Source: Bryobacterales bacterium F-183 | Lineage (GTDB): Bacteria; Acidobacteriota; Terriglobia; Bryobacterales; Bryobacteraceae | Direction: 5' to 3' | Length of the DNA stretch: 64,000 nucleotides | Assembly (NCBI GenBank): GCA_016865505.2 | Contig: AP025252.1 | Span: 4,340,001 to 4,404,000 of the forward strand | Shown here: positions 9,182-17,219 of the stretch, piece after piece | How the letters are laid out: the number at the start of each line of letters is the position of its first letter | Numbering within the stretch: position 1 is the first letter of the stretch | The notes under the pieces: generated by a model | Databases searched by the model: none | Told to the model about the DNA's origin: nothing | Seen by the model: only the letters and a program-made list of their open reading frames with translations | Position numbers and translations under genes: made by a program

Positions 9182-11062
9182 GTGAAACCACAGGCAACAC
9201 TGTCGCTGGGAGAGATACACGGTTCCATCCCCACCGTTTCCCCCTCAGCATGGAAGCGTCTGTTCGCATTCGCAGGCCCTGCGTACCTCGTCAGCGTCGG
9301 CTACATGGACCCTGGCAACTGGGCCACCGACCTCGAAGGTGGCGCACGTTTCGGGTATAAGCTGCTGTGGGTTCTGGTGCTGTCGAACCTCATGGCGATC
9401 CTGCTGCAGACGCTTTCCGCCCGTCTCGGCATCGTCAGCGGAGCGGACCTCGCGCAGGCCTGCCGCCAGACGTACCCTCGCTGGATCAGCCTCCCGCTCT
9501 GGGGCCTTTGCGAAATCGCCATCGCTGCCTGCGACTTGGCAGAAATCCTCGGCGCGGCCATTGCTTTAAAGCTGCTTTTCGGCCTGCCGATGCTCGCCGG
9601 CGTTCTCATCACAGCTTTCGATACCTTCTTATTGCTCGCGCTGCTACGCCTCGGCATACGCACCATGGAGTCGGTGGTATTGGGACTGGTTTCGATCGTC
9701 GCAGGCTGCTTCCTGATTGAGCTTTGGTTCGCCAAACCGGCCTTGGGCGAGATCGCCACCGGTTTGATCCCGCGCATCGACGGACAGAGTCTTTATGCCG
9801 CCATCGGTATTCTCGGCGCCACCGTGATGCCGCATAACCTTTACCTGCATTCGGCCTTGGTCCAGACCCGCCGCATCGGCAAAAGCGAGGAAGAGAAGCG
9901 CAGCGCCTGCCGCTTTAACCTCATCGATTCCGTGGTCGCGTTGAACGGCGCGCTACTTGTGAACGCCGCGATTTTGGTACTCGCCGCAACGGTCTTCTTC
10001 AGCCGCGGAATTGAAGTCACGCGCATCGAGCAGGCGCACGAAATGCTCACGCCGCTGCTAGGCGCCTCCGCGGCAGGCATCCTGTTCGGGGTCGCGCTGC
10101 TGGCCGCCGGACAGTCCTCGACGATCACCGGTACGCTCGCCGGGCAGATTGTCATGGAAGGATTTTTGCAACTGCGCATGCGCCCCTGGCTGCGCCGGCT
10201 GATCACACGAGTCATCGCCATCGTACCCGCTGTCTGGGTGATCCTCGCGGCCGGCGAAGCAGCCACTTACCAGTTGCTGATCCTGAGCCAGGTGATCTTG
10301 AGCCTGCAATTGCCCTTCGCCATCATCCCGCTCATCCGCTTCACCAGTGACCCTGGTCGTATGGGGTCCTTTGTGAACCCGGGCTGGGTGAAATCGCTGG
10401 CCTGGCTATGCGCCGCCATCATCGTCGGACTCAACCTCTGGCTCGCCAGCGGAACCCTTGTGGAAGTCGGCGGCATCTGGTGGCTGCTACTCGGTCCCCT
10501 CCTTGCCGCGATTGGCATGCTGCTCGCGTATGTGACCTTCGAACCGTGGCTCCCCGCCTGGGCCCGCAACGGTACGGTGGCGCATCGCGCCGCGCCCGAC
10601 CTGGCCGGCGAAGACATCTTCTATCGGCGCATCCTGGTCCCGCTCGATCATACAGATCGGGATCGTGACGCCCTCCGCCACGCGGTCGCACTGGCCAAGG
10701 CCCACGGCGCCGAACTCCACCTGCTACACGCAGAAGAAGATGTAACAAGCCAGATTTACGGCGAGGATTCGTCGTCCGCCGAGGTCACCGAGGGCCGCCA
10801 GTACCTCGAAGATATTCGTAGGGCTGTCGAAAAAAACGGAATTGCCGTACACTTGCACATAGAATATTCTCTAAGGCCCCGCGACGCCATCATCCGATAT
10901 GTAAAGCAGACGTCGCCGGACCTGATCGTTATGGGGGCGCACGGCCATCGAGGCTTGCGCGACCTGGCGTTCGGAACCACAATCAATGCGGTCCGGCACC
11001 AGGTAGAGGTTCCGCTACTTGTGGTTGGTCGCGGCCATGCGGACGCACAGAGTGTGTCATAG
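9182..11062 (+). CDS. mntH: Nramp divalent-metal transporter fused to a C-terminal UspA domain
   Basis: GTG start. Residues about 25-470 are an Nramp transporter with eleven or so membrane helices. The metal-binding helix-1 motif DPGN is at 43-46 and the helix-6 motif MPHN at 216-219. The family imports Mn(II)/Fe(II) with protons. From about residue 480 comes a universal stress protein domain (RRILVPLDHTDRDRDAL) with the nucleotide-binding signature GAHGHRGLRDLAFGTT. The linked domain suggests that transport is sensed or gated by a nucleotide or by stress; that is inference. The gene starts 12 bases after the YfhO-like gene. Confidence 0.9.
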   Translation: MKPQATLSLGEIHGSIPTVSPSAWKRLFAFAGPAYLVSVGYMDPGNWATDLEGGARFGYKLLWVLVLSNLMAILLQTLSARLGIVSGADLAQACRQTYPRWISLPLWGLCEIAIAACDLAEILGAAIALKLLFGLPMLAGVLITAFDTFLLLALLRLGIRTMESVVLGLVSIVAGCFLIELWFAKPALGEIATGLIPRIDGQSLYAAIGILGATVMPHNLYLHSALVQTRRIGKSEEEKRSACRFNLIDSVVALNGALLVNAAILVLAATVFFSRGIEVTRIEQAHEMLTPLLGASAAGILFGVALLAAGQSSTITGTLAGQIVMEGFLQLRMRPWLRRLITRVIAIVPAVWVILAAGEAATYQLLILSQVILSLQLPFAIIPLIRFTSDPGRMGSFVNPGWVKSLAWLCAAIIVGLNLWLASGTLVEVGGIWWLLLGPLLAAIGMLLAYVTFEPWLPAWARNGTVAHRAAPDLAGEDIFYRRILVPLDHTDRDRDALRHAVALAKAHGAELHLLHAEEDVTSQIYGEDSSSAEVTEGRQYLEDIRRAVEKNGIAVHLHIEYSLRPRDAIIRYVKQTSPDLIVMGAHGHRGLRDLAFGTTINAVRHQVEVPLLVVGRGHADAQSVS

Positions 11063-11114
11063 AAACACAGCACGTGCGCCAAAATCCGCGTAACTTGTTG
11101 TCGTCAAAAGCGTA

Positions 11115-11146
11115 CCGGATGGACTCTCAGATGCATCCGGAGGAGT
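11115..11146 (+). promoter_or_regulatory. 5'UTR hairpin touching the Shine-Dalgarno of the secreted-protein gene
   Basis: CCGGATG (11115-11121) can pair with CATCCGG (11134-11140). The last bases of the right arm run straight into the AGGAG ribosome-binding site that serves the GTG at 11155. The stem could partly mask the site. Confidence 0.3.
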
Positions 11147-11154
11147 GAAGGATA

Positions 11155-11715
11155 GTGACCCGGCTGTTCCGTCAACTCGCTACACTCGCGCTCTGCGCCG
11201 CCTCGGCGGTGGTGCAGGCCACTACGCTCGAACGTCTTACTGTGGAGCAGATGATCGAAAAATCGTCAGCTATCGTACGCGGACGGGTGACTGGCCACGC
11301 GGGCGAACTGCGGAACGGCGTTATCTACACTCGCTATTCGGTGCAAGTCGAAGAATCCTGGAAGGGTTCCGCGTCGGGAATGGTAGAGGTTTTTGTACCT
11401 GGGGGCGTCGCAAATGGCCTCCGGCAGACCATTCCTGGGGCGCCGGCGCTCGAAACCGGCGACGAGTGTGTAGTGTTCCTTTGGGCGGGCGCATCCGGCC
11501 GCAACCAGATTATTGGCCTGTCGCAGGGCCTGTTTAACGTCGTGCGCGATGCCGACGGTTCGGTGCAGTTGGAGCGTCCCGGCGCCAAAGAGATGATGCT
11601 GGACCCGCAAACCGGCCGCCCGGTGAAGGACGCCACCATCCGAATGCCGGTCGGCGAATTGAAGACGCGGGTGGTCACCAAGGTGTCTTCCGACAGCGCG
11701 GAGCAGGGAAAGTAA
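11155..11715 (+). CDS. Secreted protein of unknown function paired with a metalloprotease
   Basis: GTG start preceded by GGAGGAGTGAAGG. Residues 1-22 form a signal peptide (LATLALCAASAVVQA). The mature part (about 165 aa) has a beta-rich core: SSAIVRGRVTG, then an IYTRYSVQVEESWKG segment, an FVPGG turn and DECVVFLW. This pattern is seen in small acidobacterial exported proteins encoded beside matrixin-type proteases. It ends 4 bases before the protease gene, so the two are almost certainly co-expressed. It could be an inhibitor, chaperone or partner of the protease; this is inference from position. Confidence 0.6.
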   Translation: MTRLFRQLATLALCAASAVVQATTLERLTVEQMIEKSSAIVRGRVTGHAGELRNGVIYTRYSVQVEESWKGSASGMVEVFVPGGVANGLRQTIPGAPALETGDECVVFLWAGASGRNQIIGLSQGLFNVVRDADGSVQLERPGAKEMMLDPQTGRPVKDATIRMPVGELKTRVVTKVSSDSAEQGK

Positions 11716-11719
11716 ACCG

Positions 11720-14257
11720 ATGACTCGACTGGCGAAATGGATGTGTTCGGCGCTACTGGCGCTGGGCGTGTCTTCGCCGGCGTTCGGCTATTACCACTTC
11801 GTCCGCTTCCCGAGCCGCTCCGGCCCGTTTACCCCGGTTTACGAGAAGTTCGACATCAACGCGCTGCCCGGCCGGACGCTTCGTTATTACATTGCGGAGA
11901 CCGGTCCAGACAAAATTTCGGCCACCGATAGCTTCACGTCGGTCGTCAGCCAAATTAAGCTTGCCGCGAAGGCCTGGAACGACGTTGAGTCGTCCGAGCT
12001 TCGCCTAGTGTTCGGCGGCCTGATCAACCCGGCCACACCGCAGACCTCGCCCGGCATCGACATCGTGTTTGACGATGAGATCCCCCCGGGCGTTATCGCA
12101 CAGGCCGGCCCCATCACCTATGACTATTCGAGCCTGCCTTCCGGTGCGACCTTTGTCCCCGTGGTTCGCTCGAAACTGCAGTTGCGCAAGGACCTGACGC
12201 GCTACCCGCTGCAGGGCGGCTCGTACGAAGTGTTTGAAACCTTCGACGAGATGTTTTTCGGCACCCTGGTCCACGAGTTCGGGCATACGCTCGGCTTGCA
12301 GCATTCCTTCACTTCCGGAGCGATGGCCACCCGCGCCACGCGCGCTACCTCAAAGGCTCGTCCGCTGACTGGTGACGACATCGCCGGTTTGTCGGTGCTG
12401 TATCCGACCGAGGCATTCTCCCGGACAACGGGCAGCATCAGGGGGCGGGTGGTGATTGGTTCGACGGGCGTCAACATGGCCTCTGTTGTGGCGATCTCGC
12501 CCAACGGCCCGGCCATCAGCGCGCTCACCAATCCGGACGGTACGTATCGGATCGACGGTATCCCTGCTGGCGTTACGTATTATGTGTACGCCCACCCGCT
12601 GCCGACCCCGGATTCGCTCGACCCGCTTCCCGGCGGCATCTATCAGCCCTGGGATTCGCTGAACGCGCGCGGCAGCCGCATTACCAATCGCGAGCTGTTT
12701 TCCACCCAGTTCCATAGCCTGACCTTTGTGGTTCGAGCTGGTACGACGGTCGAAAATGTAGACTTCAATGTCCAGCGCCGGTCGAGCCTTCCGATCAATG
12801 TTGTGCAGACGTACGGGTTTGTCGGTCAGGTCACCGTCAAGCCAGCTCCCATCAACGGACAGTCCGCCAGCGGAACCGTGGTCGCGTGGGGTTTGGCTGG
12901 TGCCGATGGCAATCCGGTACAAGGTTTGAGCGTTCGCGTGCTCGGCGGTAGCGACGCGATTCCCGGTTCCATCAAGAAGTATCCCTACGCTCCCAGCTAC
13001 GTGCAGTTCGACGTCATGCCGCCGTATGGCGACGGTCCGCGGCACATCATTTTCTCTGCAGGTGGAGATCAATATGTTCTGCCGGCGGCGTTCAATCTGA
13101 TTCAGCGCCCGGCGCCCACGGTCGACACCGTCACCGCGTCTACCGATTCGCAGGGTCGTGCAGCGGCCATCGTTACCGGCAAGAACCTCGCGTCCGATAG
13201 CCGCATCCTGTTTGACGGCATTCAGTCCTCTGTAATCCGCACCAATGCGGACGGCTCGATGCTGGTGTCGTTACCTCCGGCCCCGGGCGGACATCGCGCT
13301 CGCGTAGTGGCACTGAATAGCGACGGGCAGAGTTCATTGTTTACGCAGGGTACGCGCGCCACCCAGTTCACCTATGATCCGGCGGACACCGGTGTGTTTG
13401 CCCTGAGCGTGAACGCTGTGCCTGCCGGCAGCGATCTGCTGGTGGAAGTGAATGGCACGGGTACCAACTTTGTCGAAGGTCAGACGACCATCGGCTTCGG
13501 GTCCAGCGACATCGCTGTGCGCCGGATCTGGGTGGTGAGCCCGACCAAGCTCTTTGCCAATATCTCGGTGGTTCCACACTCCCCGATCGCCTCGACGACG
13601 GTGACGGTGAACTCCGGTCTGCAGCTCTTTTCCGCGCCTCTGGCCTTCGAGATTCAGCCGTTGAATCCCCGGCAGCTTTCGATCAACTACAGTTCCCTAC
13701 GCAACCTCGCAAGCGGCGGTGCAGGAATCACGGCGGGTAGCCGGGCTTCTGTTTCCGTGAACAATCTGCAGGGGCAATCTGGAGTTACGGCAACGCTCAA
13801 CGGCAACACGATTCGAGTGGTTGGCGTCTCTGGCAATGTGGTAACGTTTGAGATCCCGGCTGATGCACCGAATGGTCCCGCGATTCTGCGGATTTTTGCT
13901 GCCGACGGCACGGGCTCCTATCCCGCGGCGATCAATATCGACGCGCCTCCGCCTGTGATTCAGTCGGCGTTGGCTGGTGTGTCCGGCACCCTCGATTCCA
14001 GCCGTTATGTGTCCCCTCACGACCTGATGACGCTCGTGGTCGACAACCTGTTTGAACCCCAGAGCGGCGGCGATGTGAAGGTCGTTGTCGGCGGGATTGA
14101 GCATTCGCCCATCGCGGTATTGAAGAACACCAACGGTTCGGCGCAGGTGCAGATTATTCTGTCGAGCACGGTGCCGCAGGGCGATGAAGTGCCGGTTCGG
14201 GTGGCGGTCGAAACTCGCGTTTCCGACGCCTTCCCGATCAACATCAAAACCAACTAA
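11720..14257 (+). CDS. Secreted matrixin-type zinc metalloprotease with carboxypeptidase-regulatory and IPT/TIG domains
   Basis: Signal peptide at residues 1-23 (ALLALGVSSPAFG). The zinc site HEFGHTLGLQH is at 185-195, with a downstream Met-turn candidate (SGAMATR), as in M10 metzincins. After about 225 there is a carboxypeptidase-regulatory-like beta domain (GSIRGRVVIGSTG...DGTYRIDGIPAG). Then come several Ig/IPT-like repeats (for example PTVDTVTASTDSQGRAAAIVTGKNL). Total 845 aa. Probably extracellular, degrading protein or polymer substrates. Its stop codon overlaps the convergent ruvB stop. Confidence 0.82.
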   Translation: MTRLAKWMCSALLALGVSSPAFGYYHFVRFPSRSGPFTPVYEKFDINALPGRTLRYYIAETGPDKISATDSFTSVVSQIKLAAKAWNDVESSELRLVFGGLINPATPQTSPGIDIVFDDEIPPGVIAQAGPITYDYSSLPSGATFVPVVRSKLQLRKDLTRYPLQGGSYEVFETFDEMFFGTLVHEFGHTLGLQHSFTSGAMATRATRATSKARPLTGDDIAGLSVLYPTEAFSRTTGSIRGRVVIGSTGVNMASVVAISPNGPAISALTNPDGTYRIDGIPAGVTYYVYAHPLPTPDSLDPLPGGIYQPWDSLNARGSRITNRELFSTQFHSLTFVVRAGTTVENVDFNVQRRSSLPINVVQTYGFVGQVTVKPAPINGQSASGTVVAWGLAGADGNPVQGLSVRVLGGSDAIPGSIKKYPYAPSYVQFDVMPPYGDGPRHIIFSAGGDQYVLPAAFNLIQRPAPTVDTVTASTDSQGRAAAIVTGKNLASDSRILFDGIQSSVIRTNADGSMLVSLPPAPGGHRARVVALNSDGQSSLFTQGTRATQFTYDPADTGVFALSVNAVPAGSDLLVEVNGTGTNFVEGQTTIGFGSSDIAVRRIWVVSPTKLFANISVVPHSPIASTTVTVNSGLQLFSAPLAFEIQPLNPRQLSINYSSLRNLASGGAGITAGSRASVSVNNLQGQSGVTATLNGNTIRVVGVSGNVVTFEIPADAPNGPAILRIFAADGTGSYPAAINIDAPPPVIQSALAGVSGTLDSSRYVSPHDLMTLVVDNLFEPQSGGDVKVVVGGIEHSPIAVLKNTNGSAQVQIILSSTVPQGDEVPVRVAVETRVSDAFPINIKTN

Positions 14258-15288
14258 AAGAGCTGTTCCTGCCCGCCGAAGTCGATGACCCGGCGTGGGA
14301 CCTTGAAGTACTCGAACGCCGTTCCTGTGGCCACGCGACCACGCGGTGTACGGTCGATAAACCCTAACTGCATGAGGTACGGCTCGTAGACTTCCTCGAT
14401 CGTGTCCGGCTCTTCGTCGATTGAGGCCGCGATGGTGTTGAGCCCCACTGGGCCTCCGCGGTACTTCACCAGAATGCACTGCATGATCTTCTGGTCGATC
14501 TCGTCGAGGCCGTAGCGGTCGACTTCCAGCAGGTCGAGCGCGGCTTTGGCGACCTTCAAGTCGACATGCCCGTCCGCGCGAACTTGCGCGTAGTCGCGAA
14601 CGCGGCGGAGCAATCGATTGGCGATACGCGGGGTGCCACGCGAGCGTCGCGCGACCTCACCGGCGCCATCGTCATCCATCGTGACGTCGAGCAGGCGGGC
14701 GGAGCGTTTGACGATGTCAGTGAGTTCCTGCTCGTCGTAGGGGTTGAGGCGCAGGACGAGTCCGAAGCGGCCGCGTAATGGTGCGCTGATGAGGCCTTGA
14801 CGCGTGGTAGCGCCGATGCAGGTGAACGGCTTGACGTCCATCGAGACGGTGCGTGCGCCGGGTCCTGTGCCGATGAGGATGTCCATGCGGAAGTCCTCAA
14901 GGGCCGAGTAGATCATTTCCTCGACGTCGGGCTGGAGGCGATGGATTTCGTCGATGAAGAAGACCTCGCGCTGCTGGATGTTGCTGAGCAGGCCAACGAG
15001 GTCGAGCTTCTTTTGCAGGACAGGTCCGCTGGTGGCTTGGCATTGGACGCCGAGTTCCTGGGCGATGATGTTCGAAAGGGTCGTTTTGCCGAGGCCTGGA
15101 GGACCGTAGAGCAGGACGTGGTCCATCGCCTCGCCGCGGCGGCGTGCGGCCTCGATGGCGATTTTGAGGTTCTCCTTAACCTTGGTCTGCCCGGCGAAGT
15201 CGTCGAGACGGCTGGGGCGCAGGGCGACCTCGAACTGGCGGTCCTCTTCGCGGAAGTCGGGTGAGGCGATACCTGATTTCGATGGCAT
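14254..15288 (-). CDS. ruvB: Holliday junction ATP-dependent DNA helicase RuvB
   Basis: The hexameric AAA+ motor that drives branch migration with RuvA and works with RuvC. Walker A GPPGLGKT at about 63-70, Walker B DEIH, sensor GATTRQG, the arginine-finger region RGRFG, and the C-terminal winged helix (GGPVGLNTIAASIDE...GFIDRTPRGR). Length 344 aa is standard. The ATG at 15288 is preferred over the TTG codon before it. ruvA and ruvC are not adjacent. It is convergent with the metalloprotease gene and the two stops share bases. Confidence 0.98.
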   Translation of the reverse strand: MPSKSGIASPDFREEDRQFEVALRPSRLDDFAGQTKVKENLKIAIEAARRRGEAMDHVLLYGPPGLGKTTLSNIIAQELGVQCQATSGPVLQKKLDLVGLLSNIQQREVFFIDEIHRLQPDVEEMIYSALEDFRMDILIGTGPGARTVSMDVKPFTCIGATTRQGLISAPLRGRFGLVLRLNPYDEQELTDIVKRSARLLDVTMDDDGAGEVARRSRGTPRIANRLLRRVRDYAQVRADGHVDLKVAKAALDLLEVDRYGLDEIDQKIMQCILVKYRGGPVGLNTIAASIDEEPDTIEEVYEPYLMQLGFIDRTPRGRVATGTAFEYFKVPRRVIDFGGQEQLF

Positions 15289-15354
15289 CAACGATCTAGG
15301 GTAGCGTGTGCAGGGGCCGTAGAGATGCTAGGATGCGGGCAAGAGACATTTACC

Positions 15355-15747
15355 ATGCATCGCTGGGGTCTGTTTTTTGTGGGTCTGATTGGTTGGGGGA
15401 TCTGCGAGCCTGCGCGTGCTGCGGATGCACCGCTGTTTGAAGTGGTGGCGAAGGAAAAGGCGACGCCGAACGGGCGGCGCGAGTTGACCTTCACCTTGGT
15501 GAATCGTAGCGGGCGAAGCATCGAAGGCGCTCGCATCGAGCTTGCGAGTGTTTCGTGCCAGATCACCTCATCCATACACGTTTCCAAGTTTCCGGATGGC
15601 GTGATTACGAAGTCGAAGCGGGTTCCGATACCTGGCGTAATCGGTGTGGGTGCAGGAGACAGGTATGTGGCGCGGGTCGCGTGGGTACGGTTCGCGGATG
15701 GCGCAGAGTTGCAGTATCCAGGCAGGGATTCAGACACATCACAGTAA
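15355..15747 (+). CDS. Small secreted protein of unknown function
   Basis: ATG at 15355 chosen because it is followed directly by a clean signal peptide (LFFVGLIGWGICEPARAAD); an in-frame ATG 30 bases upstream would add a non-signal extension. The mature 110 aa look like a single beta-sandwich (REL TFTLVNRSGRSIEGARIEL, then VGAGDRYVARVAWVRFADG). No catalytic motif seen. Divergent from ruvB with a 66-base gap that must hold the promoters. Confidence 0.5.
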   Translation: MHRWGLFFVGLIGWGICEPARAADAPLFEVVAKEKATPNGRRELTFTLVNRSGRSIEGARIELASVSCQITSSIHVSKFPDGVITKSKRVPIPGVIGVGAGDRYVARVAWVRFADGAELQYPGRDSDTSQ

Positions 15748-15820
15748 GGCCATGCTGGTGAGTGTTGCTGCTTCGGAAGACTGCAGTGCGGTCGCGCCAG
15801 ACTGTCCCTAGACGGAACGA

Positions 15821-17065
15821 TCAAGGGCGACGGATAGATACTTCTGCCTTCCACCTAAAGTTCTTTTCCCAGAACACATAATCACCAGCCTGTATGCCGT
15901 TCAGAGGACCGACGCAGGCTGTCGAGCCCTTTTGAACCCACTCCAACGGTTCCCCGTGCCGCCAAAGGCCCCGTTCCCCCTGTTGATTGAGGTCGGCCTG
16001 TATTGTGAGTACTTGATAGGCTTTGGGATCGATTGAGCGTGCCTCCGGCAGATTCACGCCAGCCAGGGAAAGGTACAAGTCATCCGATTGCCGGGTTGTT
16101 GCTGTGCCTGCGTCAAACTGAACACCGTGATTGCAAGAGCGCGCTAGCTTTGCGGATTCGATGGCGACGCGCGGTGGATAGGGATTCAGTTGATCGGATA
16201 GAATCGCAGTCTTTTCTTCATCCGTGCTCTTGCGCTGACTGACCGCAAAAGGCCGGCTTGACATCACGCCATTGTCACCGAGCACTTCGAGATGTGGCGA
16301 TCCTGGACCGAACACTTTAGCCGCTTTACCAGGGATAGCGAAGTCGACCACCACGTGCCGCTTTGAGTCACGAAGCGCTTCTGCGAGTGCGAGGCCAGGA
16401 CGGCCTACTTGGGCGACGCGAGGTCGTGTTCCGGTGAGCTTTGCCAGAAATTTCAAATCGCCCGGATGACGCCCTTTAACAGGTGTCACGATTGGGAATA
16501 TCGTTGCGCCAGCGTCCCCAATTTGAAGCAGACGCTCAGTCAAGGTTGAGTAGTAGCACCATTCTGCACCTCTACAGTCAGTCCACTCAAACGCGACATC
16601 TATCCAGTAGATTTCCACCGGGCCCTTGCCCGTAAAGGCGCTTAACAAAACATCCAAGATATCCATACGGCTGATAAGCCGCTTTGGAGGTTGCAACAGG
16701 TGCTGATCCCTGCCCGTACTCCAAATCTGCACATCCGCGAAGCATTCCGGACATACCGCCACGGCTGCGTCGAGTTCCTTCACCATGGCCGAATCCTCAG
16801 CCCCACGGGCGGCACCAAGGATTACAAGGCGCGTGACTGCGCCTGCATGAACCACCCGATCAGGAATCAGAGGTTTACCCGCGTATCGAAGCTCTTTGAT
16901 TTGGTCTCTCGCGAATGGCAGTGAAAGTGTGACGTTCACCTTGGGGTCTTCAGCGGCAAACGCTTTGCCCTCGCTCGCGCCCAACAGTAGAACAACCAGG
17001 CCTAGACCACACAAACACTTTGATCGCCAGGACCTCACCGGATGCGCTTTCAGCAAACTCTTCAT
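15821..17065 (-). CDS. Secreted protein, VWFA-related acidobacterial type (tentative)
   Basis: Signal peptide after a charged start (CLCGLGLVVLLLGASEGKAFA). Residues 45-240 alternate beta strands and helices, with VTRLVILGAARGAEDSAMVKELDAAV and GPVEIYWIDVAFEW. This recalls the von Willebrand A-like fold of acidobacterial VWFA-related proteins, but a convincing MIDAS motif (DxSxS) is missing. The C-terminal third is beta-rich. A CPEC motif and further Cys may form disulfides. Not linked to neighbours: a 150-base gap separates it from the TonB receptor. Confidence 0.4.
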   Translation of the reverse strand: MKSLLKAHPVRSWRSKCLCGLGLVVLLLGASEGKAFAAEDPKVNVTLSLPFARDQIKELRYAGKPLIPDRVVHAGAVTRLVILGAARGAEDSAMVKELDAAVAVCPECFADVQIWSTGRDQHLLQPPKRLISRMDILDVLLSAFTGKGPVEIYWIDVAFEWTDCRGAEWCYYSTLTERLLQIGDAGATIFPIVTPVKGRHPGDLKFLAKLTGTRPRVAQVGRPGLALAEALRDSKRHVVVDFAIPGKAAKVFGPGSPHLEVLGDNGVMSSRPFAVSQRKSTDEEKTAILSDQLNPYPPRVAIESAKLARSCNHGVQFDAGTATTRQSDDLYLSLAGVNLPEARSIDPKAYQVLTIQADLNQQGERGLWRHGEPLEWVQKGSTACVGPLNGIQAGDYVFWEKNFRWKAEVSIRRP

Positions 17066-17122
17066 CGCCGTATGCCAGACCTCTTTGCCGCAGCTTTCAC
17101 TTGATTATGCAAAACGTTCAAG

Positions 17123-17218
17123 TCAGGCGCGGGGCTGTTCGTGGCGGAATCTAGGGCTCGAGGAACGGCCTGCTAATGTAATGCCGCCCCCTGGAAGCCT
17201 ATCGATATGCCGTTCGAT
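17123..17218 (-). pseudogene. Short coding remnant related to the 20.6-kb lipoprotein
   Basis: The frame ending at 17123 reads GGGITLAGRSSSPRF. This matches GGITLVGRSSSTRS of the lipoprotein encoded at 20561-21028. At DNA level 29 of 33 bases agree (17156-17188 against 20876-20908), and three of the four differences keep the amino acid. No start codon or further similarity is visible, so this looks like a leftover of a duplicated copy. Confidence 0.35.
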
Positions 17219-17219
17219 A

